A stretch of DNA of 64,000 nt from Viridothelium virens (Eukaryota > Ascomycota > Dothideomycetes > Trypetheliales > Trypetheliaceae): assembly GCA_010094025.1 (NCBI GenBank), contig ML991825.1, positions 124,001 through 188,000 on the forward strand, given 5' to 3'. Positions 24,121 through 35,071 of the stretch are shown here, one piece after another. Below the pieces are notes generated by a model that saw nothing but the letters and a program-made list of their open reading frames with translations, made no database searches and was not told the DNA's origin. Each line of letters begins with the position of its first letter. Position 1 is the stretch's first letter. A program made the position numbers and the translations under genes.

Positions 24121-24590
24121 GCAGCAATTTGATGAGCTCTCTTCCTTCCGCGTTTCCGACCATTTTGTTCGATGTGGCGGCGATCTCTCTGCCTGCATCT
24201 TTCTGTTCGTGTCCGCAGGCTATTTTCCATAGCGAAGTTGTTGACTAGGTGGGGGTTCGAGAGGGCATGATTTCGCAGTTAATGGCGATTCAGCAGTGGC
24301 ATCGGCGTGTAGGCTAGGCAGTGAAGCAAATCGATTTGAGGTAGGCCGTGAATTAAGTCTCCCTGCACCAATCCTTACGCAAGTTCGCCTTGGTGTACTA
24401 TGATTTTGCAATCGGATTTGTTGGACGAGAAATGGATTAACTCTTGGCGCTCGGAAGCGATTGACTTTTCCCTAATTACCGAACTGATTTGCCCCAATCC
24501 ATCGATTTCACCAAATATTTTCCAATAAGTGGGCCCGGCCTGCGCCACGTATCCAGAAGATTTATCGACTGATCAATGCGGAATACTAAA
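24121..24590. other. intergenic / promoter of GARS-like gene
   Basis: 470 bp upstream of the GARS-like ATG. No gene or repeat seen. Confidence 0.5.
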
Positions 24591-26147
24591 ATGGCTTCCA
24601 ATCACAGCCTGCGAGTACTTTTGGTGGGGGAGCGGGGCGCGTGAGCATGCACTGGCTTGGAAGTTAGAGTATGTAAATCTCTAAAAGTCGAACACGTCTA
24701 TGTTGTTCCTGGAAATGCAGGCACTGCAGCGCTTTATAAGGCATCGAATCGCGCTGACACAGCAAGCGATGACTACCCAGGACTAGTTGTTCTAGCAAAG
24801 AACTTACAGATAGGCCTCGTGGTTGTTGGCCCTGACAGGGCGGTCGTGGATGGCATTGAAGGATACTTCCGACAGAGTGAGTTAGCACTCTCCCATGTTA
24901 TAATGGAAATCACTCTTACACTTCGAGGCGGAATACCTTGCTTCGCGCCGACTAAGGAAGCCGCTGAGTTGGAAGGATCCAAAAGCTTCGCCAAGGACTT
25001 CATGAGAAGGCACAACATTCCCACCGCCCGCTATGAGAACTTCAACGATCTGGAGGCTGCAAAGCGCCACGTTCTCCAGATCGGTTACCGAGTCGTGATC
25101 AAGGCATCTGGTTTGGCTGCCGGCAAAGGCGTCATTCTTCCATCATCAACCTATGAAGCAGTCAAGGCTCTCGAGGACATCCTTGTCAACCGCGTTTTTG
25201 GCGCCGCAGGTTCTTCGGTTGTTGTCGAAGAATGCCTCGAAGGGCAAGAAATTAGCATTCACACTCTTAGTGACGGAACCCATACTTGGTCCTTTCCGCC
25301 TGGACAAGACCACAAACGTGTCCATGATGGAGACCGCGGACTGAACACAGGAGGTATGGGGGTGTACACACCAACACCGTTCGTCACGCCGCCTATGATG
25401 CAAGATATCGAAACATTAATCTTAGAACCAACCTTTGAAGGCCTCCGCCTCGAAGGTAAGCATTATATTCTCGCATTATCGTGATTTAAACGCCAGATTA
25501 ACCATGGACTAGGTCGTACATTCGTTGGTTGTTTATTTTCCGGCGTCATGCTCACCTCTTCGGGACCGAAAGTGTTAGAGTACAATACTCGCTTCGGCGA
25601 CCCAGAGACGCAGTCCATGATACCACTCCTCGACGAAACAACCGGTCTGGCGGAAGTCTTTCTCGCTTGCACGCAGGGCAAGCTCGATCAGGTCTCTATC
25701 AAGACAGTGCCTGCCTTTGCGTGCAATGTCGTTGTAGCCGCCAGAGGATATCCTCAGTCCTACAGCTCCGGAGAAACCATCGAGATTGGCAAAAGTGACA
25801 CTGGTAATGACCTTATTACTCTTGAGAGCTCTTGACAATCTGGATAACTAATGCTTTAAGATTTTATCATATTCCACGCTGGCACAAGGATAGTAGATGG
25901 AAAGGTTACAACTGCAGGTGGTCGAGTGCTTGCAGTTGCTGCTGTTCGGGACACTCTTCAGGACGCGGTCCACGCTGCATACGAAGGGATCAATTCGGTA
26001 AAATTTCATGGTATGCATTACCGGAAGGATATTGCACGACGGTACGTCAGTCCTCTGCGATACCGACGATCTTGCGCAAAACCAGTTGCTACGTACTCCC
26101 TCTTACTGAGTCCTAGAGCTTTACCTGATCATCCGTCACCTCCGTAA
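24591..26147 (+). CDS. stand-alone GARS (phosphoribosylamine-glycine ligase)-like gene, 5' frame disturbed
   Basis: Exon ends: 25455|25513, 25803|25861, 26041|26117, stop at 26147. Splicing gives the whole GARS fold: an N-terminal domain (VEHVYVVPGNAGTA, LVVVGPDRAVVDGI), an ATP-grasp domain (RVVIKASGLAAGKGVILP, GQEISIHTLSDG, DGDRGLNTGGMGVYTPTP, VLEYNTRFGDPETQ) and the C-terminal domain (FHAGTRIVDGKVTTAGGRVLAVAAV). It catalyses step two of purine synthesis, 5-phosphoribosylamine plus glycine plus ATP to GAR. Two oddities: the start MASNHSLRVLLVGERGA runs into a stop while the expected REHALAWKL lies in another frame (24640-24666) before the frame returns, so two compensating indels or sequence errors disturb the 5' end; and it stops after RRALPDHPSPP, where fungal ADE5,7 normally continues into an AIRS domain. 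It is therefore a shortened paralogue, possibly inactive. Confidence 0.8.
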
Positions 26148-26443
26148 CGAATTCTTCAGAGCATGACATCAGCCACATTAAATTGGAGAATTGAAGGAGA
26201 TGCCAACTACAAAGTCGATCCTGTATATCCGCATAGCGACCAGCAATCATTGCGCCGGAGTTTCTGTTGTAGGGTTTGGAGGCAAATCGATCTTGTGGAT
26301 AGAAGGATATACTTGGTAACCTTTTGTGTGCGACACTAATACTACCGGTACGTATTCGGAGTCTTGTCATCACGCACCCGTTGTATGAAAGCTCGCGCGG
26401 ATTCTGTACGCTGTCAGTGATAATGATAGAGAAGTGATTTGGA

Positions 26444-29400
26444 TCACAAACCATCCGCTCCCTGGTGAGTTGATGTAATGTAGCTCTTGAAAGCTCGCGA
26501 CATTTTAACAACTTGTTCCAGATGTTTCGACGTGATAGTAGGAGTCTCGTTCTCTTTGCTTTGGTAAAGGGCAAGGGCAACTGCTGTTTGAAAGGCTGCT
26601 CTTTATTAGCCTCAAGGCTGCCGCGTACAAGTGCAGATCGACGTTACCGTTGCGGATTTCTCGTCCGTTCCATTCCAGTTTTCGCAGCATCTCCGACTCC
26701 TCGACGTATTCTTTGGCGCTCTGGGCAACCTTGATCGCCTTGCCACGAGTCGAGGCATTATCGGCTAGCATATCGAAATTATTCGTCCAGATTACCTGCC
26801 GTGCTGGCTCTTCAAGCTTGTCATATCCGATTTGCACATGGATACGGGACATGAATGCATCGTCAAACAAGCCAACTCGATTAGTAGTCAAGAAGAGAAT
26901 GCCTTTGAAATAATCCAAAGCTCGAAGGAAGACTATTGGTGCTCTATCAGCCCCTTGAGACCAGTTGGGGACTCACTCTGCTGCACTTACTAGATACAAC
27001 GGAATTTCTCATCAGGTCATCGATACTTCTGCGCTCCATGTATACATCGGCCTCATCAAGTAACACGATCGCTCCCCAGTCGTTGGCATCTCTAAAGAAA
27101 GTGAGTAAATTGCGCTCCAGCTGAATGGGATCATCCCCCAAATCAGCAGTGGTAATGCTTAATAGAGGTCGTTTCGTAAATTCTGCAACCGATTCTGATC
27201 GACCTTTAGTAAATTTCTGGCAATTCAGCGCAGCACCCACCGGCAGTAAGCGTCTTTCCAGTACCCGGTGGCCCGTGGAGCAAAAAAACCTGGCCCTCGC
27301 CTTTTCCCTGGATGTAATCGGTGAAGTATGGCTTGCCGCCATGCTCTTGCGATGTATACGCGGCGCAGATTGCCTTGATCAGATCCTTGTTGCTCTCCGT
27401 CTTCATCACAAGCTTATCGATGGCATGAGCATCAATCTCAGCTTCCTCGATTCTGTTGACGTCGAGAAGATCTAACGTGCGCAAATCAGCATAGTCATCC
27501 TCGAAAATTTGGTCTCGAAGGTGCAAGGTCACGAACCCCATATTCTGTCCTTGAGCATGAATGCATGCAAGCGCGAATCGCAGAGAAAGTACTTATGATC
27601 ATCAAATGCGTGATCATCCCTCGGATTGAGGTCATCATATGAGCCAAATGTTAAGGGAGCATAGATCTGACGCTCAGAATTGTGTCTCTGACAGTTTTCA
27701 CATTTACACTCAGGCATTCTTGCTCTGGACCCAATCTTAGGATCATCCCCGGGTATTCTATCCCTTCCGGGGAAAGGAAAAGCGAAGGGGTCATTGATCT
27801 CGTAGGGATCGAACTCCAATATTCCTTTGGAACTGTGGGATGTGGCGATCTTATTTCTCTTGTAATCGACTACTGCTCGTGCCCGATCGTACTGATAGAA
27901 CGGTCAGACTGGGGATCCCGAGCCATGTTGGTTAAAGACTTACATCCTTGGTCCCAGATTGCAGACCCTGACCGGAGTATGCCATATACGATGGACCACG
28001 TGCTAACGACACGTATTTTTTGCCTCGCTCGACTAGTTCCTGCCGCAGCGATTGCTGATCTTCAGATCTTTTAGGGTGAAATCTCTCCGGATACAATGGT
28101 AAACTTGTTATTTCGCGCTCTCCGTCGAATACTGGTATGAGGATGGTTTTGGTCTGTCGCGAAATCGCTCTACCATTAAATACGAGGTTCCAAACCTCGA
28201 TTGCATAGCATCTGGTCTGATGCTTCTTAGAAAACTGTTCTCTGGTCAATTCTATGACGTATGCGTTGTGAAGACCGTACTCCTTCACATAGACATCAGT
28301 TCCGGGTTTCATCAGAAGCCAAAGCGAGCCAAATGTCGTCGTCGGAACTGTCTTTTCCCATCTTTCCTCCGCCTGTTTGAGCCGTATCTCATCCTGAAGA
28401 TAGAGATAGTCAATAAGCGCATTGATGTGGCGATCACATGCGTTATTGTATTCTTCACTGTGCCTTTCACGCGAGGGGTGCTGCTTTTGATATCTTCTCA
28501 GATCGTCCTTGTGGAGATATAGATCTCTATAGGGATACTGAAATTCCCCCTTCTCGAAGATGTCACTATTGCTTTCGTCGACGTCGTTGGTCTCGTCTGC
28601 CTCATGAGAGGTGTAGCAAACCACAGCTCTCAGTGCATTGAGTAATAGAGGAGAATTGATGATCAGATGACGCGTCAAAACTCTATCTTGCGGACCCAGA
28701 GCCGTTGGATCAACTTTTCCGTCTTCGTCAGATTCGTCTTTGGCCTTTCCGTTCAATGTTTCGCTGGTGCTATCGTCTGAGTTCCGTCTTCGCAATCTCC
28801 GGCGGGGGGCATTCTCGGGATGAACGATTTTGATGATCTCTTGGATCACTGGCAGCCTTTTGGGTCTCGTGTCCTTCTTCTGAAGCAAGGGCTTAGTCTC
28901 GAACTCTTGTTCGTAGTCGAAATGATATTGGAATGGTCCAAACAAATCACTGATCACAAACCTCAGCATGTACGAAACTTTGTCTTCATAGATAGTCTCC
29001 TTCAACTCTTTGTCTGCGTTTTTGACGGAGTCGTCTTTCTCATTGTCTGTTACCCCCTTAAGTTTCTCTGCTTCAAAAGGCTGCGTTTCGCTGCAAAATT
29101 GGAAGGTGATTTCCCATCCAGGTTCGACAAGCTCGTTCCATGCGCTCGAATGTATAAGACTGCCATCAGGAGCTCGAATCTCGAAGTTGTAGGTCTCAAT
29201 TTCCCAGAGACTAGTGGCACTCTGACCATATATTGCTTTCAAGAAGCCATGAAAGTCCTAGAGGTTCAATTAATGGAAGAGCGGACTCTGGAAGAACACA
29301 GTATACACACTTTCCATGTTTTGACTTGACTATATGCAAAGATCCATGGGTCATATAGATTTCCTTTGCGATCGCGCCTTCTCAGCTTTATTGATGATTT

Positions 29401-29589
29401 GCTGGAGACGTGATTAAGGGACTGCTCGGTTACCATAACAACATTGTCAGACTCTGCTGAGTGAGTCGGTCCATCGGTCTTCGAGTCTCCTTCTCCGAGA
29501 TCTTCAGGTCCATGCTCTGTCGTATGCAATACTTGCTCGGACTCGATGGGATTTGCGGCCAGGACCGCTGCGCCCTCGCCGTCCTCCAT
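26444..29589 (-). CDS. AAA+ ATPase with N-terminal DUF7025-type region
   Basis: Minus-strand multi-exon gene from ATG 29589 (MEDGEGAAVLAANPIES) to the stop at 26444 (AFKSYITSTHQGADGL). I reject an in-frame GTG 12 nt upstream. The long exon 29242-27932 carries the N-terminal region (LWEIETYNFEI, VRFVISDLFGPF, acidic and Arg-rich linker, VYVKEYGLHNAYVIELT). Next come a zinc-ligand-like CKCENCQRH, Walker A GPPGTGKT (27259-27285 region), Walker B AIVLLDEADVYMERR, sensor 1 ILFLTTNRVG, an arginine-finger region DAFMSRIHVQIGYDKL and the AAA lid with LEWNGREIRNG. This architecture is common in Pezizomycotina as DUF7025/AAA proteins of unknown role; BCS1-like or STAND-associated roles are only speculation. 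Several introns of about 50-70 nt separate the C-terminal pieces; not every junction was fixed. Confidence 0.8.
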
Positions 29590-30409
29590 TGCCTTTGACA
29601 CTCGTGTGATGTTTTAGGCAAAGAGCTGCTGATTACCACTAATAGCCTACACACCGCACATTAATGAGTACGACAGGACTGACACAAAGGTGAGTTTGAC
29701 TGATTGCTCGCTCATTGAACAATCTGGGCACATCAGGACGTTGCCGTCCACAAATGGAGTTCTGCTTGCTGCTTGCTTCGGGAAGATTGCTGCGTTGCAG
29801 ATTCAGGGTTCCGGGTGATAGATAGCAGGTTTGCGGCATCTAAGATACAAGCTGGGACTCTTCACGCAAGCTCATTGTTGAGATTGATGAAGGTCAAAAA
29901 TGAGTGACGCACATGAGAAGCACGTAGAGAGGCACCGTTCTTCTCAGCCCAAGGGGCGAGCCAGGTTAGTGAAACGAAAAGAAAGATCCTCCATGCAATG
30001 CAGGGGGGGCAGCTTCAGCCGCATGACGGAAATTATACCAAGTATGGAATAGACCATCCATCAATCATCTGATCGAGATGGATCACCACTCACTTTATTA
30101 CTTGTGGCCTAGTATCAATAATGGCGGACTTAGTTCTTGTCCACTGTACTAATAAGCGTTGAGGTAGAGTACTGTCGGCATGTTGGGGGCTGAAACGACT
30201 TGGCGTGGGACGGAAGGAGGGCGAGGGGCGAGGCGGGCTCCAAGGATCCGCTCAGGCGCCTAGTATTTCTAATAAGACGGTACTTGATGGCTGCTGTGTC
30301 TCTCCGCACAGAATGCCCAAAGTGCCATAAGGACCCAGTGAGTGATCGCACATAGAATCTGTTATGCAGGGCCCTTGTGCTCGATCTTTCGCTTTGTAGA
30401 AAGAGGCAA
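29590..30409. promoter_or_regulatory. divergent promoter region AAA ATPase / DUF7708 gene
   Basis: 820 bp between two divergent ATGs. Frames of 60-75 codons on the minus strand show no motif. No repeat or clear promoter element recognised. Confidence 0.5.
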
Positions 30410-32591
30410 ATGTCAGAGACTCGAGCTGAACGCGAAGGCTATGCTGTCGCTCGGCGATTTGCAGATGAACTGGACGAAACCTCCGATCTATCGCGCGAAA
30501 CCAGGTTAGCAAGTATACGAGAAATCATAGAGAAGAATGAAAAAGATACAGCCGACTTAGAGCAGGATTATGGTACACTCCGTGGAAATCCAAGGTGATA
30601 ATTCAAGTCTTGTCTTAAAGCAACGTCCGTGTTGACCCTCCGTTTCCTGCGGAACAGAAATTTTGATGCTGCTCAAGTTGCACGGGACGAATTGCGCAAA
30701 TGCTGTGAACATTTTGTGGCTTCTCAGAAAGAGTCGAAATGGATCTTGAAACGCAAATCAGCTAAGATCCGCGCAAATGAGCGACTCCAAGAGTACATTG
30801 ATCAAGATATTGATGAGGTGAAGCTCATGGTGTATGGATTGGACACAAATTGGAAAGAGAATCATCAAGGGGTACGTTTTACTGGACTCGATTGGACAAC
30901 AAATTTGCCGCTTGTTTAATACTACGGGAATATAACGTCAATTATCACTCCCAAAGTTTCCTTGCTAAGATTTCTCCGTAATAGCAGCTGACCTCGATAG
31001 GCATATAAAAATTTCTCCCAGATTTGCGACGTGCTAGCGTCTCATAAGGATGTATTCGCAATTTTTCCAAGTCAAAACATATACACTTCAGTCCTTTGTG
31101 GTAGCATCTCTATGCTCGTGCAGGTGAATACCAAGAACGCAATTATTTGAGCCCTCTCAAAACTCATTCGAAACATTAGGCTGCCGTCAATCACGAGCAA
31201 ATCGCGGATACGATCTCTACGACATTAGCTGAGATCTCCGATCGCGCCATCCAATGCAAGAAGTACTTGCATAGTGCTCGGACTTCAGAGATGGAGCGAC
31301 GTCTCAGCTCGATCTATAGTAAAGTGTTTGCTTACTATCGCGAGATCATGTCGTGGTATCTTGCTCCAAAGGTCGAAAGGTTCTTCAAGAGCTTCAATGA
31401 TAAAGTCAACGACCAATTTGGAAAGATGTCTCAGGCAATTAAAACCGATATCGAATTGTTGAAGAATGAAGCCGACGCCGCCCACATGGCCATGACAAGA
31501 TCGAGCCTGATGGCTCACAAGTATACCATGGAAGGTCTCCAAGTCGTAGATGATAAAATTGATCGAATAGGGGAAACGCTCCGTCAGCAACGACGAGACT
31601 CTTATCGAGATTTCCAGAAAGGATACGAGACAGGCCAAGCAATGTTCCAGACTTTTCTAGCGACTTTCGAGAAGGTAACTCTTACTGGCCCAAATGGCGA
31701 GGTAACCTTAAGTAAGCTCTTGTTATGTACACGAGAACGACTGTATCACTGATTGATAAAGGCAAACCCGGGGAGCAGCTTTTACGGGCGGCCACACCAG
31801 AAATGCTTGCTCCGGCCAGTCAAAGTAGCACGGAAATATCTCGTGATCAAGCTCTGCTGGCTGCGCGACATCTCAAAGAGTTCATTGTTGGAGATAGTGG
31901 CGTATCATATTTAGCCCACAGTCAGACAAGACTCATCGACGGTGCAATCACTTTTCAGCTCAAGCAATGGCTTGAACTTCCAAACAAATCCCAGTCGCTG
32001 TGGATGTATGGGCGTATAGAGTCTCAATTCGATTCCACTATGCGAGATGCGAGCCTGGCTATGATTAGCACTGCTTTCCAAGCAAAGGCACCTTTTATCT
32101 CACACGTCTGCGAGCGACCTCATCAAACGGACCTTGGAACCGGGCAAACAGCAGATAAAGCCGGCTTGTTAGGACTAGTGTACAGCCTGATTCACCAATT
32201 GCTAGAGTTCGATATCCAGAATCAAAAACTCCCGTTGAGCGCCGACCGTCTTGAGAAACTCGATGGTTCCAGTTCTTGTTGGAACGAAAGCCTTAATCTG
32301 CTTCAAACTTTATTGGATGCAACGCCTCATCTAAGATATTGCATTATACATGGTCTCAATATATTCGAATGGTCAGACGGGGCAGATTGGTGCGTTCAGC
32401 TAGTCGATGTTTTACTTCGACATCAGGAACAGCAGGACGTGACTTTCAGCATTCTTTTCACGACCGCGGGACAGAGCAGAATTCTAACGATGATTCCCTT
32501 TGAGAACCGGTACGAATCGACACGCAGCGTGAAGGATACTTCGATCAGGGGTGAGCGTTTAGAAGCATCACCAGCACATCGCAGAGCGTGA
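30410..32591 (+). CDS. DUF7708 domain protein (STAND/NLR-like family)
   Basis: Five exons: 30410-30594, 30658-30871, 31001-31123, 31180-31711 and 31762-32591. Spliced protein: a charged N-terminus (MSETRAEREGYAVARRFADEL), then the DUF7708 core AYKNFSQICDVLASHKDVFAIFPSQ, YTSVLCGSISMLVQAAVNHE, a helical stretch with YYREIMSWYLAPKVERFFKSF, and a second part resembling the ATPase section of STAND proteins (KQWLELPNKSQSLWMYGR..., GLLGLVYSLIHQLLEF, LRYCIIHGLNIFEW). The P-loop position reads SLWMYGRIESQFDSTMRD without a GKT/GKS, so no functional Walker A is visible. Related fungal proteins belong to NLR-like repertoires linked to non-self recognition; that role here is inference. The 3' end may be incomplete, because a possible donor (GGG|GTGAGC) lies just before the stop. 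Confidence 0.7.
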
Positions 32592-33565
32592 CCAAGAAAA
32601 TAGAAAGGCTTTGAGTGCTGAATGAAACCAATATCGCACCGGGATCCATCATTTGCTACACTCATAAAGTGTAGAAACACAAAATCGACCACACAGCCGG
32701 GGATCAAAAGCTCAGAAAGAATTAATTCATCAATTCTCGCCTTCATTGCATCTTGTGTAAAATGCAATAGTGCTGCCCTAAAGCTTCATACGATGTCGAA
32801 GGATGGTCGAACCAACTTTGGAAGATAGTGGACTTTGATGGGAGTTTCCACTGGTGGCAAAAGCTTTTGCCATTGCAGATTACCTGGTTCACCGTCTAGG
32901 CACACTTTTGAGCGCTCACAAACTCCCCTTTAGGAATCTGCACACCTCAGAGGCTGCATGAATGCTGAAATAGAAATGCTACAAGCATATGCTACTGCAC
33001 AGCAATACCCAGCAAGCCGAGCCAGAAGCTGCTGAGCGCCGAAGCGCTCGACATCAGTTCATTTGGGCCGCTTCAGAAATAGCTCTATAGCCCGAGTCGA
33101 TATTGCAGGATAACAATTTACTTTCAGCGAATTCCGGTTCGGTGGAAATAGACGGACAATCTATTTCTTTGCTTCGACGAATCGCTGAAGAAGCACTCAC
33201 AAAAAGTAAGGCCACCCAGCCCCGCCTTCCGTCTTTCCAAGTCCAATACTCCGTACTGTTGGTGCCATACGAACATGACGCTTGCCGGTCTGTTGTTCGC
33301 TCTATGCGCAGGGAATTCATTGCAGGCGTAGACGCATCCTGATCACGCTCTGGCAATTGCGCAAGCAAAGAGGGGATGGTGTTGGTGATAAGCATTCACG
33401 TGGCATCGCCAAAGTGAAGCTTACTCAGCAAAGCTGCACTGTCCCTCGCTGTAGTCCCTGCTACAGATTTGTCAGCGAAATACACCGGCTGAGGCATGCT
33501 TGTTTATTTGCCCCTCCCCGGCTCGCTTAACAATAATTTGGTCACTAAAAAGCGATTTTGCCAGA
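32592..33565. other. intergenic, nothing recognised
   Basis: About 970 bp. A plus-strand frame at 33103-33342 and one at 32622-32828 could be degraded or unspliced tail exons of the upstream gene, but no splice chain is convincing. The methyltransferase promoter lies at its right end. Confidence 0.5.
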
Positions 33566-34264
33566 ATGGCCGACAAAAATGCCAGTCAAAAGGATCATGT
33601 CGTCATAAATGCGGACTTCTTTGACTCGATGGGGGCCGATTATGAGAAGGCTTTCGGACATGACGTCGGCCTACACAATTTCATCAAAAGAGCTGTCACC
33701 TTTTTCCCTCCGGCCGCTACAGTCTTGGATATTGGGTGTGGTACTGGTACTCCTGTCGCCAGTACTATAGCAGCACATGGACACCGAATCATCGGCATCG
33801 ATTCTTCTCAATCCATGGTAGATCTAAGTCGGAAAGCAGTGCCAAGCGGCACGTTCGAAGTCGTGGATATGAAAGAGTATAGCCCTAAAGAGAAAATCGA
33901 TGTGGTTTTGAGCATACTTTCTCTCTTCCAGCTTTCAAGAGAGCAAATAGAATTTATGAGCGGGAGATGGGCGGACTGGTTGGCGCCAGGTGGAATCCTC
34001 TGCATTGGAACAATGGATCCGGCTGAGTTGGACCTGAAAGATGCAATATATGATGAGGATAAGATGTGTGTGAGAGGAATCTCTCACTTATTCATGGGAG
34101 AGCCAGGTCATTTGATCTTGATGACGCGAGAAGGTTGGGGGAATATGCTGAGAACAGCAGGATTTGAGGTGATTGAAACCGAGAAGGATACATTTGAGCC
34201 CCCGCCAGAGGCAAAGTGCGATCCAGAACCGCACTATTTCGTCATTGCCAGAAAAATCTCATGA
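33566..34264 (+). CDS. class I SAM-dependent methyltransferase
   Basis: Single exon, 232 aa from the ATG at 33566. The frame is open upstream to 33500, but those residues do not fit the family. Motif I is VLDIGCGTGTPVA (residues ~52-64), followed by an acidic ribose-binding IIGIDSSQSMVDLS, motif II region FEVVDMKEYSP and WLAPGGILCIGTM (motif III area). The fold is the small UbiE/COQ5-like Methyltransf_11/25 type. Substrate unknown: neither a C-, N- nor O-specific signature is visible. It is the leftmost plausible tailoring enzyme of the NRPS cluster, convergent with the dehydrogenase gene but separated from it by a decayed remnant. Confidence 0.85.
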   Translation: MADKNASQKDHVVINADFFDSMGADYEKAFGHDVGLHNFIKRAVTFFPPAATVLDIGCGTGTPVASTIAAHGHRIIGIDSSQSMVDLSRKAVPSGTFEVVDMKEYSPKEKIDVVLSILSLFQLSREQIEFMSGRWADWLAPGGILCIGTMDPAELDLKDAIYDEDKMCVRGISHLFMGEPGHLILMTREGWGNMLRTAGFEVIETEKDTFEPPPEAKCDPEPHYFVIARKIS

Positions 34265-35071
34265 ATTTAATGAGAAGGGCTGAGGTCCTAAGAAAGCCAG
34301 AAACTGGTTGATCAAAACGGAAGATAAACATGGGATCTTAGCCTGAACATGGGATCTACAACCCAGTTCGATTATTAATCAAATCAACAAAAGAATTCCT
34401 TTCTCATAACTCTCAGGGATACACTAATTTCAATGAAGATTATATATGCAGCATACCATGACATCTCTCGATGATTTTGGAACCACGATGAGCGCCCGGT
34501 TACTAGCATTGCCACTTCTTGAACAGCTGATATCCTCCAATACTGGACTAGCTTAAGAACGGTAACGTCTAGAAATTAATAGCACGAATCCGGTCCTGAT
34601 TCAAATGTCAAAGGTCTAAGATATAAGACTCCATAATCCTGAGTAGCTTCGTAGGGTCTTTCCAGACAACTCATTGGAAAAACTGCGGAGGAGTAAATAC
34701 ATCTAGCCAAATTCTTGAAGCTATTGGATAATGTAACGTGTGTCTATACTCCTCTACGTATAATTCAAGAGCGTTAAGGACCTGTATGGATGGGGCGGCG
34801 TAAGTGCTCTGTAAATACTGGTCTATATGGGGTAGGGTGCTCTTCTCGTCCTGAAACCATTAAGGGATACGGATGGAACCTATTTGTAGCTTCTTGAGTG
34901 GATAGATCAAAAAGCCACGGTGAACCAAATAGCATTTCTTAAAATCTAGTCCTGGTGCTGAGGCCGGAAGATCTTTTTAGAAAATATTAGCCTAGGTATT
35001 GCTACGGACATAATGGATGGGCTGTTTACCGCAAAACTCCCAGAATAGAGGCATTAGGAGACTTCTGAATT
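34265..35071 (-). pseudogene. decayed coding remnant of unknown family, TA-rich
   Basis: Between two intact genes lies a TA-rich stretch. Read on the minus strand (about 35065 to 34560) it still gives long protein-like pieces such as LLMPLFWEFCGKQPIHYVR, DLPASAPGLDFKKCYLVHRG, PHIDQYLQSTYAAPSIQVLNALE and LYVEEYRHTLHYPIASRIW, interrupted by several stops. The bias toward TpA is compatible with repeat-induced point mutation, which would imply a once-repeated, transposon-like or duplicated sequence. I cannot name the family. It is broken. No terminal repeats were recognised. Confidence 0.45.

Noticed and set aside
24640-24668. Apparent mini-intron GTGAGC...TTAG in the GARS start
   Set aside because: It would be only about 28 nt, too short for a fungal intron, and it would remove the conserved REHALAWKL codons.
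32423-32767. 114-codon minus-strand frame over the DUF7708 gene end
   Set aside because: Antisense to the last exon, no motif.
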